Shown in pieces: positions 14,439 through 24,873 of a stretch of DNA of 40,753 nt. Each line of letters opens with the position of its first letter. Within the stretch, counting starts at the first letter, position 1. The notes beneath the pieces are model-generated. The model was not told the origin of the DNA. It made no database searches and saw only the letters and a program-made list of their open reading frames with translations. The translations under genes and the position numbers were made by a program. The DNA lies in NCBI GenBank assembly GCA_964478735.1, contig CAYZJB010000034.1, forward strand, positions 1 through 40,753. The letters are read 5' to 3'. The DNA is from CAYZJB01 sp964478735 (lineage in GTDB: Bacteria; CLD3; SB21).

Positions 14439-17300
14439 ATGCATAACGAATCCTTCAAAGATACGCTCATCGTTCGCGGTGCGCGTGTACACAATCTTCA
14501 GAATATCGACGTCGATATTCCACGTAACAAACTGACCGTCATCACCGGCCTGTCCGGCTCGGGGAAATCCTCGCTGGCGTTCGATACGATCTATGCCGAA
14601 GGCCAGCGGCGTTACGTGGAATCGTTGTCCGCCTACGCACGTCAGTTCCTCGACATGATGGAAAAACCGGACGTCGATCTGGTCGACGGATTGAGTCCGG
14701 CGATCAGCATCGAACAGAAGACCTCCGGGCGCAATCCACGATCGACAGTCGGGACCGTCACGGAAATTTATGATTACCTCCGATTGTTATACTCCAAGGT
14801 CGCGACGCCGTATTGCTATCAGTGCGGCCGGGAAGTGAAACGGCAATCGCGAGATCAGATCCTTGACGCGCTGAATCAACTCCCTAAAGGCAGCAAGCAG
14901 CTGCTATTGGCGCCTCTCGTTCGCGGCCGTAAAGGGCATTATCAGGAACTGTTTGAAAAACTTCGTAAGAGCGGCTTCGTACGGGTTCGCGTCGACGGAG
15001 AAATCCTGGAACTTGAAAATGTCCAGAAGGTGTCACGATTCAAAGTGCATGATATCGAAGTCGTGGTGGATCGTCTGGTGATCGATGGCGCCGTCACGCA
15101 ACGCTTGATCGAATCGATTGAAAAAGCTCTGGATCTAGGCGAGGGGGTCATCATTCTTCAACCTGCAGAAAAAAAGGGCACGGATATTCGATACAGTGTC
15201 CATCTCGCGTGTCTGCACTGCGGTATCAGTTACGAAGAACCGTTCCCGAAATTGTTCTCATTCAACAGTCCGTACGGTGCATGCCCGACCTGTGACGGCC
15301 TTGGGGTCATTCGCGATATTGATTCTGATCTATTGATTCCGGACACGTCGCTCTCGATTCGAGAGGGCGCGATTCGGTTATTCGAGAAGACAAGCCTGGA
15401 CAACTGGTTTTTTCTCCAGATCGAGACGGTATTGAAGGGCCTGGGCTACGATTTCGATACCCCCGTTAAAAAGATGTCGAAAAAGGCAATCGAGGCTCTG
15501 CTGCACGGGACCGGCTCGACGAAATATCAATTTTACTATTATTCGGGCAAGCGGAAGAAAAATTATACTGGCCGTTTCAAAGGACTGGTTGGATTTATTA
15601 AAGGAGCAGAAGAGAGAAGTTCGTCCGACAGTACGCAGGAGTGGGCTGAGAAATTCATGTCGGAAAAACTCTGTCAGACGTGTAACGGCGGTCGATTGAA
15701 AAAAGAGCCTTTGTCGTACCGGTTGGGTGGAAAGAACATTCATGAAGTGACGTCCTTGTCGATCGATGAATCGGCGGCTTTTCTAAAAAGTTTTGACATT
15801 CCCGACCGTCTCCGGAAAGTCGGTGAGCCGGTTCTGAAGGAAATCCAGGAACGCCTTGGGTTTTTGCTGCAAGTGGGATTGAGCTACCTTACGTTGGAAC
15901 GGCCGGCCAGAACATTGTCCGGCGGTGAATCGCAACGGATTCGGCTCGCGACGCAGATTGGTGCTCAGCTTGTCGGCGTTCTGTATATTTTAGACGAACC
16001 CAGCATCGGGTTGCACCAGAGGGACAATCAAAAACTCATCCAGGCCTTGCTCAATCTTCGTGATCTCGGGAATACCGTCATCATCGTAGAGCACGACCGC
16101 GATACGATGGAGCACGCAGACTATTTGATCGATCTGGGTCCGGGCGCCGGGCGGCTCGGCGGACACGTCGTCGCTCAGGGGCCGTTCGACGAATGGTCGG
16201 CCAAGGAGTCTTTGACTGCCGCATACCTGCAGCGGGTAAAGGAAATAGAAGTGCCGAACGAGCGCCGCCCCGGCAACGGAAAAAACATCGTGTTGACGGG
16301 CGCCGGCGGACATAATTTGCATGACGTCACCCTGGAATTACCGCTGGGTAAACTGGTTTGCATTACGGGTGTCAGCGGTTCCGGAAAGAGTACGTTGATC
16401 AATGAGACGTTGTACCCCATTCTGGCCCGCCATTTCTACGATGCATCGGTGACGCCGCTGCCGTATCGAAGCATTCGCGGATTGGACGAGATCGACAAAG
16501 TAATCGATATCGATCAATCGCCGATCGGCCGTACGCCGCGGAGCAACCCGGCAACGTACACAAATCTTTTTACACTGATCCGCGATTTGTTTGCCAGTCT
16601 ACCCGAATCGAAAGTCCGGGGTTACAAGCCAGGCCGATTCAGTTTCAATGTGTCTGGCGGACGATGCGAAGATTGCCAGGGCGCCGGTCTGCGAAAAATC
16701 GAAATGAATTTTCTTCCCGACGTGTACGTCCAGTGCGAAACGTGTCAGGGACGGAGATACAATCGCGAGACGCTGGAAATTCACTACCGTAATCGCTCGA
16801 TTTCGGACGTTTTGGAAATGACGGTAGCGGAAGCGCTTGAGTTTTTTGACGCCGTACCCGCGATCAAACGCAAACTGCAAACCCTGCACGACGTCGGTCT
16901 GGATTACATTCATCTCGGTCAGCAGGCCACGACGCTCTCAGGCGGCGAAGCCCAACGGGTCAAGCTGGCGGAGGAGCTCTCCCGCGCGAGCACCGGGAAA
17001 ACCCTCTACATTCTCGATGAACCCACGACAGGATTACATTTTGAAGACATCCGGATGCTGATGAACGTCCTGGGACAACTCGTGGACCTGGGAAATACGG
17101 TCGTCGTGATCGAACATAACCTCGATGTCATCAAATGTGCCGACTGGATCATCGATCTCGGGCCCGAAGGCGGCGGGGCAGGCGGACGGATTATCGGCGA
17201 GGGTACTCCGGAAGACATCTGCAGCATCCGCGAATCCCATACCGGAGCTTTTCTGAAAAAGGAACTTCGACGCCGTTCCCGACCGGCGGTTGCCCTTTAA
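14439..17300 (+). CDS. uvrA: Excinuclease ABC subunit A
   Basis: UvrA, the damage-recognition ATPase of nucleotide excision repair; it works as a dimer with UvrB. All landmarks are present: two ABC ATPase halves with Walker A loops GLSGSGKSS and GVSGSGKST, two ABC signatures (LSGGESQRIRLA and LSGGEAQRVKLA), zinc-binding CxxC pairs (CYQCGR, CLHCG-CPTC, CEDCQ-CETC) and EQKTSGRNPRSTVGT. Length from 14439 is 953 residues, normal for the family. The frame is open to TTG 14397, which would add 14 residues; I prefer ATG 14439 because UvrA proteins begin about ten residues before the IVRGARVHNL strand. It appears to be transcribed alone, with hprK following after a short gap that contains its own promoter. 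Confidence 0.97.
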   Translation: MHNESFKDTLIVRGARVHNLQNIDVDIPRNKLTVITGLSGSGKSSLAFDTIYAEGQRRYVESLSAYARQFLDMMEKPDVDLVDGLSPAISIEQKTSGRNPRSTVGTVTEIYDYLRLLYSKVATPYCYQCGREVKRQSRDQILDALNQLPKGSKQLLLAPLVRGRKGHYQELFEKLRKSGFVRVRVDGEILELENVQKVSRFKVHDIEVVVDRLVIDGAVTQRLIESIEKALDLGEGVIILQPAEKKGTDIRYSVHLACLHCGISYEEPFPKLFSFNSPYGACPTCDGLGVIRDIDSDLLIPDTSLSIREGAIRLFEKTSLDNWFFLQIETVLKGLGYDFDTPVKKMSKKAIEALLHGTGSTKYQFYYYSGKRKKNYTGRFKGLVGFIKGAEERSSSDSTQEWAEKFMSEKLCQTCNGGRLKKEPLSYRLGGKNIHEVTSLSIDESAAFLKSFDIPDRLRKVGEPVLKEIQERLGFLLQVGLSYLTLERPARTLSGGESQRIRLATQIGAQLVGVLYILDEPSIGLHQRDNQKLIQALLNLRDLGNTVIIVEHDRDTMEHADYLIDLGPGAGRLGGHVVAQGPFDEWSAKESLTAAYLQRVKEIEVPNERRPGNGKNIVLTGAGGHNLHDVTLELPLGKLVCITGVSGSGKSTLINETLYPILARHFYDASVTPLPYRSIRGLDEIDKVIDIDQSPIGRTPRSNPATYTNLFTLIRDLFASLPESKVRGYKPGRFSFNVSGGRCEDCQGAGLRKIEMNFLPDVYVQCETCQGRRYNRETLEIHYRNRSISDVLEMTVAEALEFFDAVPAIKRKLQTLHDVGLDYIHLGQQATTLSGGEAQRVKLAEELSRASTGKTLYILDEPTTGLHFEDIRMLMNVLGQLVDLGNTVVVIEHNLDVIKCADWIIDLGPEGGGAGGRIIGEGTPEDICSIRESHTGAFLKKELRRRSRPAVAL

Positions 17301-17305
17301 ATAAA

Positions 17306-17334
17306 TTGTGTTAATCTCGATTTTTCGCTAAACT
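17306..17334 (+). promoter_or_regulatory. Candidate promoter giving a leaderless hprK transcript
   Basis: TTGTGT (17306-17311), a 17-base spacer and TAAACT (17329-17334) form a -35/-10 pair that ends 8 bases before ATG 17343. Transcription would begin at or within a few bases of the start codon. No Shine-Dalgarno sequence is present between the box and the start. Confidence 0.5.
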
Positions 17335-17342
17335 CTCGCGTG

Positions 17343-18365
17343 ATGTCGGAAATTATTTATCAGACCGGCACCGATAAAATTCGTCGTGTCGAAAAAATGT
17401 TGCTGTCGCGTTTCATTGACGACCTGAGAGGACGGTTACACCTTGAAGTCCTGGTCGAAGGCGGATTGCGCGACCGCTATTTCACTCAACGGGATTTGCA
17501 TCGTCCGGGTCTGGCGCTGGCGGGTTTCGTCGAGCTTTTCACGCACGATAAAATCCAGATCCTCGGCAACACCGAAAATTATTACCTGCTGAGTCTGACG
17601 GCAGAGGAACGGATCCAGTCGCTGGAAAAAGTTTTCCAGTTTGACATGCCGTGCATTATCGTGACGAACGGCAATGCCATTTTGCCAGAAGTGCAGGACT
17701 GGTGCGTCCGGCGTAACGTCCCGCTGTTACGGACCAGCTTTTCGACGACCGATGCCATCCATCTGATCGGCGCGTATCTTGATGAAGCGTTTGCGCCCGA
17801 AGTGACTGTGCACGGCTCGATGGTCGACGTGTACGGCATCGGAGTGCTCCTGACGGGCAAAAGCGGAATAGGAAAAAGTGAAATTGCGCTTGACCTCGTC
17901 GAACGCGGACATCGACTTGTTGCCGACGATACGGTGATGATCAAACGAACGGCCGAGACGATCCTGATTGCACAAGGCCACAATACACTGCGTCACTTTA
18001 TCGAAGTTCGCGGCGTCGGAATCCTCGATGTTCGCGAGATGTTCGGCATTCGTGCCGTGAGAATTCAAAAGCGGCTCGAAGTGCAGGTCGATCTGCAATT
18101 GTGGGACGGCAAAGAAGAATACGAACGACTCGGCCTGGATGAGCAGACCGTTAATATACTCGATGTCCGCATTCCCATCATTAAATTGCCCATCTATCCG
18201 GGTAAAAATATTACCGTTATCGCCGAAGCGATCGCGCTCAACCTCCTGCTGAAGATTCAGGGATACGATGCCGCCAAAGTGTTCAGCGACAAGTTGATGT
18301 CCGAGATTCAGAACAAGTCGCGTGAAAGCGAAACGAACCGCTACCTTCAGAGGGATTTCGAATAA
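17343..18365 (+). CDS. hprK: HPr kinase/phosphorylase
   Basis: A 340-residue HprK. The family enzyme phosphorylates and dephosphorylates a serine of HPr-type carrier proteins to link carbon status to regulation. The C-terminal domain has Walker A GKSGIGKSE, the GHRLVADD segment and the family signature EVRGVGILDVREMFG; the N-terminal domain (about 1-125) has the usual HprK fold with CIIVTNG. No ptsH or sugar phosphotransferase gene is in the window, and many FCB and proteobacterial genomes have HprK without a sugar PTS. The start could be GTG 17340 or ATG 17343. There is no ribosome binding site, and a -10-like box lies directly upstream. An MCE protein gene follows 22 bases after the stop. 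Confidence 0.95.
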   Translation: MSEIIYQTGTDKIRRVEKMLLSRFIDDLRGRLHLEVLVEGGLRDRYFTQRDLHRPGLALAGFVELFTHDKIQILGNTENYYLLSLTAEERIQSLEKVFQFDMPCIIVTNGNAILPEVQDWCVRRNVPLLRTSFSTTDAIHLIGAYLDEAFAPEVTVHGSMVDVYGIGVLLTGKSGIGKSEIALDLVERGHRLVADDTVMIKRTAETILIAQGHNTLRHFIEVRGVGILDVREMFGIRAVRIQKRLEVQVDLQLWDGKEEYERLGLDEQTVNILDVRIPIIKLPIYPGKNITVIAEAIALNLLLKIQGYDAAKVFSDKLMSEIQNKSRESETNRYLQRDFE

Positions 18366-18387
18366 AAGACCAACCGACGAGGCGACT

Positions 18388-19290
18388 TTGAACGATCACA
18401 AGATTCTTGAGATTAAGGTCGGTATTACGATCCTGATCGGCGTGATGATGTTGGTGCTGGGCATCGTATGGCTCAAAGGCATCACCTTCAAGCCGAATAC
18501 GTTTGAAATCAGAATGCTGTTCCCCAATACGGGCGGATTGCAAATCGGAGATCCGGCGCTGGTCAGCGGATTGAAAGTCGGCAAGGTCACGGACATTCAG
18601 TTGACGGGAGATTCCGTGATGGTACTCGTCAGTCTGTCCAACAGCGTCCAGCTTCGTGCCGACGTTACCGGGTTGATCGCGAGTTCGGATTTTTTCGGTG
18701 GAAAAAAGGTCGACATTGTTCCGGGAAAATCTGGAAAGAAATACGATGGAAAATCGGTCGTGCGCGGGCAGCGTGAGCCGGACATTACCGAATTGACGAG
18801 CCAGCTGAAAGAGATTGCCGTGGATGTGAAGGGTACGTTGCGCAAGGTCGACACCGTACTGGTGGGCATCAGCGGCGTCGTCAACGACAAATCGTTTGCT
18901 CACTCGCTCAAACAGGTGGTGAAACAACTCGACGAAACGACGGAAAAGATCGCACGGATTGCCGACAAGAGCGACGCCAAGATCGATTCGATGTTGACGC
19001 GTCTCAGCGGCGCCGCCCGTACGTTTCGGACGCTGGTTCAGAAAACGGACGGAAAAATCGATACGACGTTTTCTCAGGTCACGCAGATTACGACCTCCAT
19101 TGCCCATCTGACGGCGTCGCTCGACAGCATGGCGACCACGATCCAACGCGGAGAAGGGAATCTGGGTAAACTGATCTACGACGACAAACTTTATCATCGC
19201 ATTGACCGAACGGTTATGCAGTTAGATTCGCTCGTCGAGGTGGTACGCGAACGCGGCATGAAGGTTAACCTCAAGCTCTTCGGCGATTAA
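18388..19290 (+). CDS. MCE-family (MlaD-like) lipid transport protein
   Basis: A protein of about 300 residues with one N-terminal membrane anchor (KVGITILIGVMMLVLGIVWL) followed by an MCE domain (about residues 38-120; FEIRMLFPNTGGLQIGDPA, GLKVGKVTDIQL and SSDFFGGKKVDIVPG). A long helical tail (about 135-290, LTSQLKEIAVDVKGTL) suits a periplasmic tunnel or coiled assembly. MlaD-type proteins form hexameric rings that bind an ABC transporter (MlaE/MlaF) and move phospholipids between membranes. Here no mlaE or mlaF lies beside it; hprK is upstream and a ZIP transporter downstream, so it is an orphan. I set the start at TTG 18388 because CGAGG lies 5 bases upstream and it gives a normal short N-terminus; GTG 18322 inside hprK would add 22 residues. 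Confidence 0.88.
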   Translation: MNDHKILEIKVGITILIGVMMLVLGIVWLKGITFKPNTFEIRMLFPNTGGLQIGDPALVSGLKVGKVTDIQLTGDSVMVLVSLSNSVQLRADVTGLIASSDFFGGKKVDIVPGKSGKKYDGKSVVRGQREPDITELTSQLKEIAVDVKGTLRKVDTVLVGISGVVNDKSFAHSLKQVVKQLDETTEKIARIADKSDAKIDSMLTRLSGAARTFRTLVQKTDGKIDTTFSQVTQITTSIAHLTASLDSMATTIQRGEGNLGKLIYDDKLYHRIDRTVMQLDSLVEVVRERGMKVNLKLFGD

Positions 19291-19293
19291 GCC

Positions 19294-20028
19294 ATGGATC
19301 TAGCGGTATCGCTTGGGCTGAGCGCCATCTCCGGGCTGGTCATTATTCTCGGTGGAATCCTCTTTGTCGCCCGCGGACAGTGGGAAAAAAAATATCTGGA
19401 TATATTTATCGCGCTCGGAGCGGGTTATATCCTCGCCGTGGCCCTGCTTGACATGATTCCCGAGTTTGTGGGGTCCTCTCCCGGCATGATGGGGTTCGTC
19501 ATTCTGGGTTACTTGATCATTCATCTCTTTGAGCACGTCTTTACGCCCCACTTCCATTACGGCGAAGAAACCCACGGGCATCTGGTTTCTCATGTGGTCA
19601 GTACATCGGCCCTTGTGGGGTTGGCCGTTCATAATTTCTTCAGTGGTGTCGCGATCGGGAGCGGGATGTTATCCGGATCGTCGCTGGGCTGGTTGATTTT
19701 CTGGGGGACGGTTTTACACAAACTCCCGGAGGGATTTACGATTTCGTCGATTATGTTTGTTTCGCATCACGGGCGCGGCTACGGATTGATGAGTACGATC
19801 GTGCTGGCCGTCGCGTCGGTTGCGGGAACACTTTTGATCTTTTTAGTCGAGAGCCCGAGTACGATGATTCGAGATTCCGCTCTTGCTTTATCGGCCGGGA
19901 CGTTTATCCATGTCGCGACGACGGATCTCATTCCCCGAATTAATGACAGCCCCCACCGATGGATGCCGCTGATCATTTTTGTCGGCGTCGGACTGTTTTT
20001 TCTCAGCTCGACGATTTTTCATCTCTAA
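19294..20028 (+). CDS. ZIP family divalent metal transporter
   Basis: A 244-residue integral membrane protein with about eight hydrophobic segments. The ZIP metal-binding signatures HNFFSGVAIG (TM4) and HKLPEGF (TM5) are present, with a His-rich loop (HLFEHVFTPHFHYGEETHGH) between TM3 and TM4. ZIP proteins import zinc, iron or manganese into the cytoplasm; the ion cannot be told from sequence. It starts 3 bases after the MCE gene stop, so the two are cotranscribed. It converges on glmS with only 4 bases between stops and no clear terminator. Confidence 0.92.
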   Translation: MDLAVSLGLSAISGLVIILGGILFVARGQWEKKYLDIFIALGAGYILAVALLDMIPEFVGSSPGMMGFVILGYLIIHLFEHVFTPHFHYGEETHGHLVSHVVSTSALVGLAVHNFFSGVAIGSGMLSGSSLGWLIFWGTVLHKLPEGFTISSIMFVSHHGRGYGLMSTIVLAVASVAGTLLIFLVESPSTMIRDSALALSAGTFIHVATTDLIPRINDSPHRWMPLIIFVGVGLFFLSSTIFHL

Positions 20029-20032
20029 ATTG

Positions 20033-21865
20033 CTATTCGACGGTCACGCTTTTGGCGAGATTCCGGGGCTGGTCCACGTCACAGCCGCGCAGAACGGCCA
20101 TGTGATACGCGAGTAATTGTAAGGGGATGACGGACAAAACCGGGCAGAGGAAGTCAAGTGTTTTCGGGATATAAATGACGTGGTCGACTTTTTCGGCTAT
20201 TTCGACGTTGCCTTCCGTTGTCACGGCGATGATTTTTCCGCCACGCGCACGCACTTCTTCAATATTGCTCACGACTTTGTCGTAAATGGCATCCTGGGGT
20301 GCAATTACGACCGTCGGCATATCTTCATCGATCAGTGCGATAGGCCCGTGTTTCATTTCCGCTGCCGGATAGCCTTCCGCATGGATGTACGAAATCTCTT
20401 TGAGTTTTAAAGCTCCTTCCAGCGCGACCGGGAAATGGTAACCTCGTCCAAGGTAAAGGAAATTACGTTTGTCCTGGTAGCGTTCGGCGATTTCCCGGAC
20501 ATAATCGTTACTCGTCAGAATGGCCTTTACTTTTTGGGGAAGGGCCTGGAGTTCGGCCACGATCTGACGGCCTTCGACTGTGGACATGTTCCGTTTTCGG
20601 GCAAGGAGCAATGTAATGAGAGCGAGCACGGTCAACTGGGACGTAAACGCTTTGGTGGAGGCGACGCCGATTTCCGGACCTGCATGAATATAGACGCCGG
20701 CGTGCGATTCACGCGCGATGGTGCTGCCAACGACATTGCAGATGCCGAGCGCAACAGCTCCTCGCCGTTTTGCTTCTCGGAGCGCGGCGAGTGTGTCTGC
20801 CGTTTCACCGGACTGGCTGATTGCAATGACTACGGTTCCCGGTTCAATGATCGGGTTGCGGTAACGAAACTCCGACGCGTACTCGACTTCGACGTTGATC
20901 CGGGCGAACTCTTCCAGCATGTATTCCCCGACCAGGGCCGCATGCCAGGACGTACCACAAGCCGTGAAGATAATTTTCTTCGCTTCAACCAGCTTATCGA
21001 CGAAATCGACGAGACCTCCGAGCTTTGAAATGCCTTCGTCGGCAATCAGGCGGCCGCGCATCGCATCCGTAATGGTGCTCGGCTGCTCGAAAATTTCCTT
21101 GAGCATGAAGTGTTCATAACCCTGCTTTTCGATCTGGCTGACGTCAAACGTGATTTCCTCGACCTTTTTTTCTACCGTCTGATTGTCGAGGGTTTTAGTC
21201 TGGATTCCGTCGCGCGTGAGGATGGCCATTTCGTTGTCTTCCAGATATACCACCTGGCGTGTATGTCCGACGATGGCGGATGCATCGGAAGCGACGAGAA
21301 ATTCGTCGTGACCGTAACCCAGCACCAGCGGGCTGCCATGGCGAGCAACGACGATTTTATCCGGTTCTCGTTGCGAGATCACCGCAATCCCGAAGGTGCC
21401 TTTGACGCAGGCAAGCGCCTCCCGTACGGCCGTTTCCAGTGACCCGGACGATTCGTAAAATTCTTCTATCAGGTGTACGACGGTTTCCGTATCGGTGTCG
21501 GTCGTAAACGTATGGCCTTTTTTCTGGAGTTCAACCTTCAATGCCAGGTAATTCTCGATGATTCCGTTGTGAATAAGGGCGATATCGCCGTGTTCGCCTG
21601 TATGGGGATGAGCATTGGTCGTATTGGGAACTCCGTGCGTCGCCCATCGGGTATGACCGATGCCGATCGTTCCACGCAGTGAATCACGTTTAATGACGGC
21701 TTCCAGCTCGGTTAGTTTACCTGCCGCTTTGCGCATATTGAGCCGGTTCCGATCAATGATGGCAAGGCCTGCGGAATCGTAACCGCGATATTCCAAACGC
21801 CTTAAGCCGTTGATAATAATAGATAAAGCCTCTTTGGGTCCGATATAGCCGATAATTCCGCACAT
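20033..21865 (-). CDS. glmS: Glutamine-fructose-6-phosphate aminotransferase (isomerizing)
   Basis: A 610-residue GlmS. It makes glucosamine-6-phosphate from fructose-6-phosphate and glutamine, the entry to peptidoglycan and lipopolysaccharide sugars. After removal of Met1 the catalytic Cys is N-terminal (CGIIGYIG); the amidotransferase half has HTRWATHG and the NGIIENY segment. Two SIS domains follow (ACGTSWHAA, ISQSGETADT, GVASTKAFTSQ) and the conserved C-terminus NLAKSVTVE is intact. The start is set at 21865 because Cys2 must be exposed; 12 further open codons upstream are non-coding. AGGAG lies 8 bases before the ATG, and a TTGCCC/TATCAT promoter lies further up. I see no glmS ribozyme in the leader, which is too short to hold one. 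Confidence 0.97.
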   Translation of the reverse strand: MCGIIGYIGPKEALSIIINGLRRLEYRGYDSAGLAIIDRNRLNMRKAAGKLTELEAVIKRDSLRGTIGIGHTRWATHGVPNTTNAHPHTGEHGDIALIHNGIIENYLALKVELQKKGHTFTTDTDTETVVHLIEEFYESSGSLETAVREALACVKGTFGIAVISQREPDKIVVARHGSPLVLGYGHDEFLVASDASAIVGHTRQVVYLEDNEMAILTRDGIQTKTLDNQTVEKKVEEITFDVSQIEKQGYEHFMLKEIFEQPSTITDAMRGRLIADEGISKLGGLVDFVDKLVEAKKIIFTACGTSWHAALVGEYMLEEFARINVEVEYASEFRYRNPIIEPGTVVIAISQSGETADTLAALREAKRRGAVALGICNVVGSTIARESHAGVYIHAGPEIGVASTKAFTSQLTVLALITLLLARKRNMSTVEGRQIVAELQALPQKVKAILTSNDYVREIAERYQDKRNFLYLGRGYHFPVALEGALKLKEISYIHAEGYPAAEMKHGPIALIDEDMPTVVIAPQDAIYDKVVSNIEEVRARGGKIIAVTTEGNVEIAEKVDHVIYIPKTLDFLCPVLSVIPLQLLAYHMAVLRGCDVDQPRNLAKSVTVE

Positions 21866-21892
21866 GAATATAGCTCCTGTCAGGTGTGACGA

Positions 21893-21921
21893 ATGATACA
21901 AATTTTTGCCTCGGCGGGCAA
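21893..21921 (-). promoter_or_regulatory. Candidate glmS promoter
   Basis: On the minus strand TTGCCC (forward 21916-21921) and TATCAT (forward 21893-21898) are 17 bases apart; the -10 matches five of six positions. The leader to the glmS ATG would be about 20 nt and includes AGGAG. Confidence 0.5.
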
Positions 21922-22026
21922 GGTATTTGAAGCCATACTGATTAATGAAGAAGGAGTTAGTTTAAACCCGCCAATATAGAGTACGTCAAAAATCGAGAAA
22001 AAACTTGATGTTTTGTGTGAAACCCC

Positions 22027-22055
22027 TTGACTTAAGAACCTTTTTTCTATATTAT
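22027..22055 (+). promoter_or_regulatory. Upstream rRNA operon promoter (P1)
   Basis: TTGACT (22027-22032), a 17-base spacer and TATTAT (22050-22055) each match five of six consensus positions. A small hairpin (CGTC-GAAA-GACG) follows at 22063-22074. It lies about 275 bases before the 16S gene, with a second promoter 150 bases downstream; tandem promoters are usual for rRNA operons. Confidence 0.6.
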
Positions 22056-22174
22056 TTGCGCCCGTCGAAAGACGGCCCAATGTTCTCCCGAAATCATGTG
22101 AATAAAATGTTGAATGTGTTGAGGTAGGTTGATCAAAAAATTCGACTTACGTCCAAAAATTCAACAGAAAACAC

Positions 22175-22203
22175 TTGCAAAGGGATGATCATTTTTGTAT
22201 AAT
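22175..22203 (+). promoter_or_regulatory. Downstream rRNA operon promoter (P2)
   Basis: TTGCAA (22175-22180) is followed after 17 bases by a perfect TATAAT (22198-22203). It is the strongest -10 box in the window and lies about 130 bases before the 16S 5' end, upstream of the 16S processing stem. Confidence 0.7.
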
Positions 22204-22269
22204 AGCAACCCCTCGAGAGAGAGGCAATGCCGATGCGACGTGAGTCGCGTCCAACGTTATTTGAAAATT

Positions 22270-22282
22270 AGAGAGTATACAC
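22270..22282 (+). repeat. 5' arm of the 16S precursor processing stem
   Basis: These 13 bases (AGAGAGTATACAC) are the exact reverse complement of 23921-23933, beyond the 3' end of 16S. The two arms would bring the ends of the 16S precursor together as a substrate for RNase III-type cleavage. Confidence 0.7.
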
Positions 22283-22331
22283 AGTTGATTCTAATGCGAG
22301 TTCGACCGGATCATCTTCGTTTATAAAAATG

Positions 22332-23850
<1,519 letters not shown>

Positions 23851-23920
23851 GAGAACCTGTTTCCCGATTTATCGGGATTCTAGATTCCCTATTTCACCGG
23901 ACGATCTCCATTTGGATCGC

Positions 23921-23933
23921 GTGTATACTCTCT
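23921..23933 (+). repeat. 3' arm of the 16S precursor processing stem
   Basis: GTGTATACTCTCT pairs perfectly with 22270-22282 across the 16S gene. It lies between 16S and tRNA-Ile, where the 3' processing arm is expected. Confidence 0.7.
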
Positions 23934-23988
23934 TTTATTTTTTTTGCCTTCTTTTTTAGGCAAATGTTCTTTTGAAAAGTGTACCCTC

Positions 23989-24062
<74 letters not shown>

Positions 24063-24095
24063 CTGCTTTATCAAACGGCAGTGTGTTCATCATCC

Positions 24096-24169
24096 GGGGC
24101 TATAGCTCAATTTGGGAGAGCGCCTGCTTTGCACGCAGGAGGTTAGCGGTTCGAGCCCGCTTAGCTCCA
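24096..24169 (+). tRNA. tRNA-Ala (TGC)
   Basis: A 74-nt tRNA 33 bases after tRNA-Ile. The acceptor stem is GGGGCTA with TAGCTCC, D-arm GCTC-GAGC, anticodon arm CCTGC-TTTGCAC-GCAGG (anticodon TGC) and T-arm AGCGG-TTCGAGC-CCGCT. CCA is not encoded. Ile-Ala order in the spacer is the common bacterial arrangement. Confidence 0.97.
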
Positions 24170-24291
24170 CGCTATCTACCTTCTGTTCGGATGCGTTTCG
24201 CTCAAGTCGGGTGGTTTGTAAGGGTATAAAAAATTGTTCGGATCGGCGTAAGCCGTTCAGATACACCGATCGTTGAGATCGGCCAAAGTTC

Positions 24292-24353
24292 TTTGACAAT
24301 TGAGATTTTGTTATGATCTAGATAATGAAGACTACAATCTTCGATCGAGAGAT
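24292..24353 (+). repeat. 5' arms of the 23S precursor processing stem, with boxA-like sequence
   Basis: Two segments pair across the 23S gene: 24292-24308 (17 nt) with 27816-27832, and 24343-24353 (11 nt) with 27793-27803. They are correctly nested and both perfect. GTTCTTTGACAATTGA at 24288-24303 also resembles the boxA antitermination element found before many 23S genes. The rest of the 24170-24402 spacer shows nothing further. Confidence 0.7.
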
Positions 24354-24842
24354 CGCTACTATTTTTTTACACTTAGTTGTTTGAATACTTTGTGAAATTT
24401 ATTCAAGCTATTAAGGGCATACGGAGGATGCATAGGCACAAGAAGGCGATGAAGGACGTGGCAAGCTGCGAAAAGCTGCGGGCAGGCGCAAACGGCCGTT
24501 GATCCGCAGATATCCGAATGGGGCAACCCCGCACCGGTCATGCGGTGCGATCTCCTGCTGAATTCATAGGCAGGACGAAGCCAACCCGGGGAACTGAAAT
24601 ATCTAAGTACCTGGTGGAATAGAAATCAAACGAGATTTTCCGAGTAGTGACGAGCGAAAGGGAAATAGCCCAAATCCCGATGTTTACATCGGGAGGTTGT
24701 AGGACCCTTGTAGTGATCTGTAAGTACGTAGGTGAAGCTGTCTGGAAAGCAGCGCCACAGCAGGTGATAGCCCTGTAACCGAAACGGAAAGCAGCACGTG
24801 GGTATCCTGAGTAGTGCGGGACACGAGAAATCCTGTGCGAAG

Positions 24843-24873
<31 letters not shown>

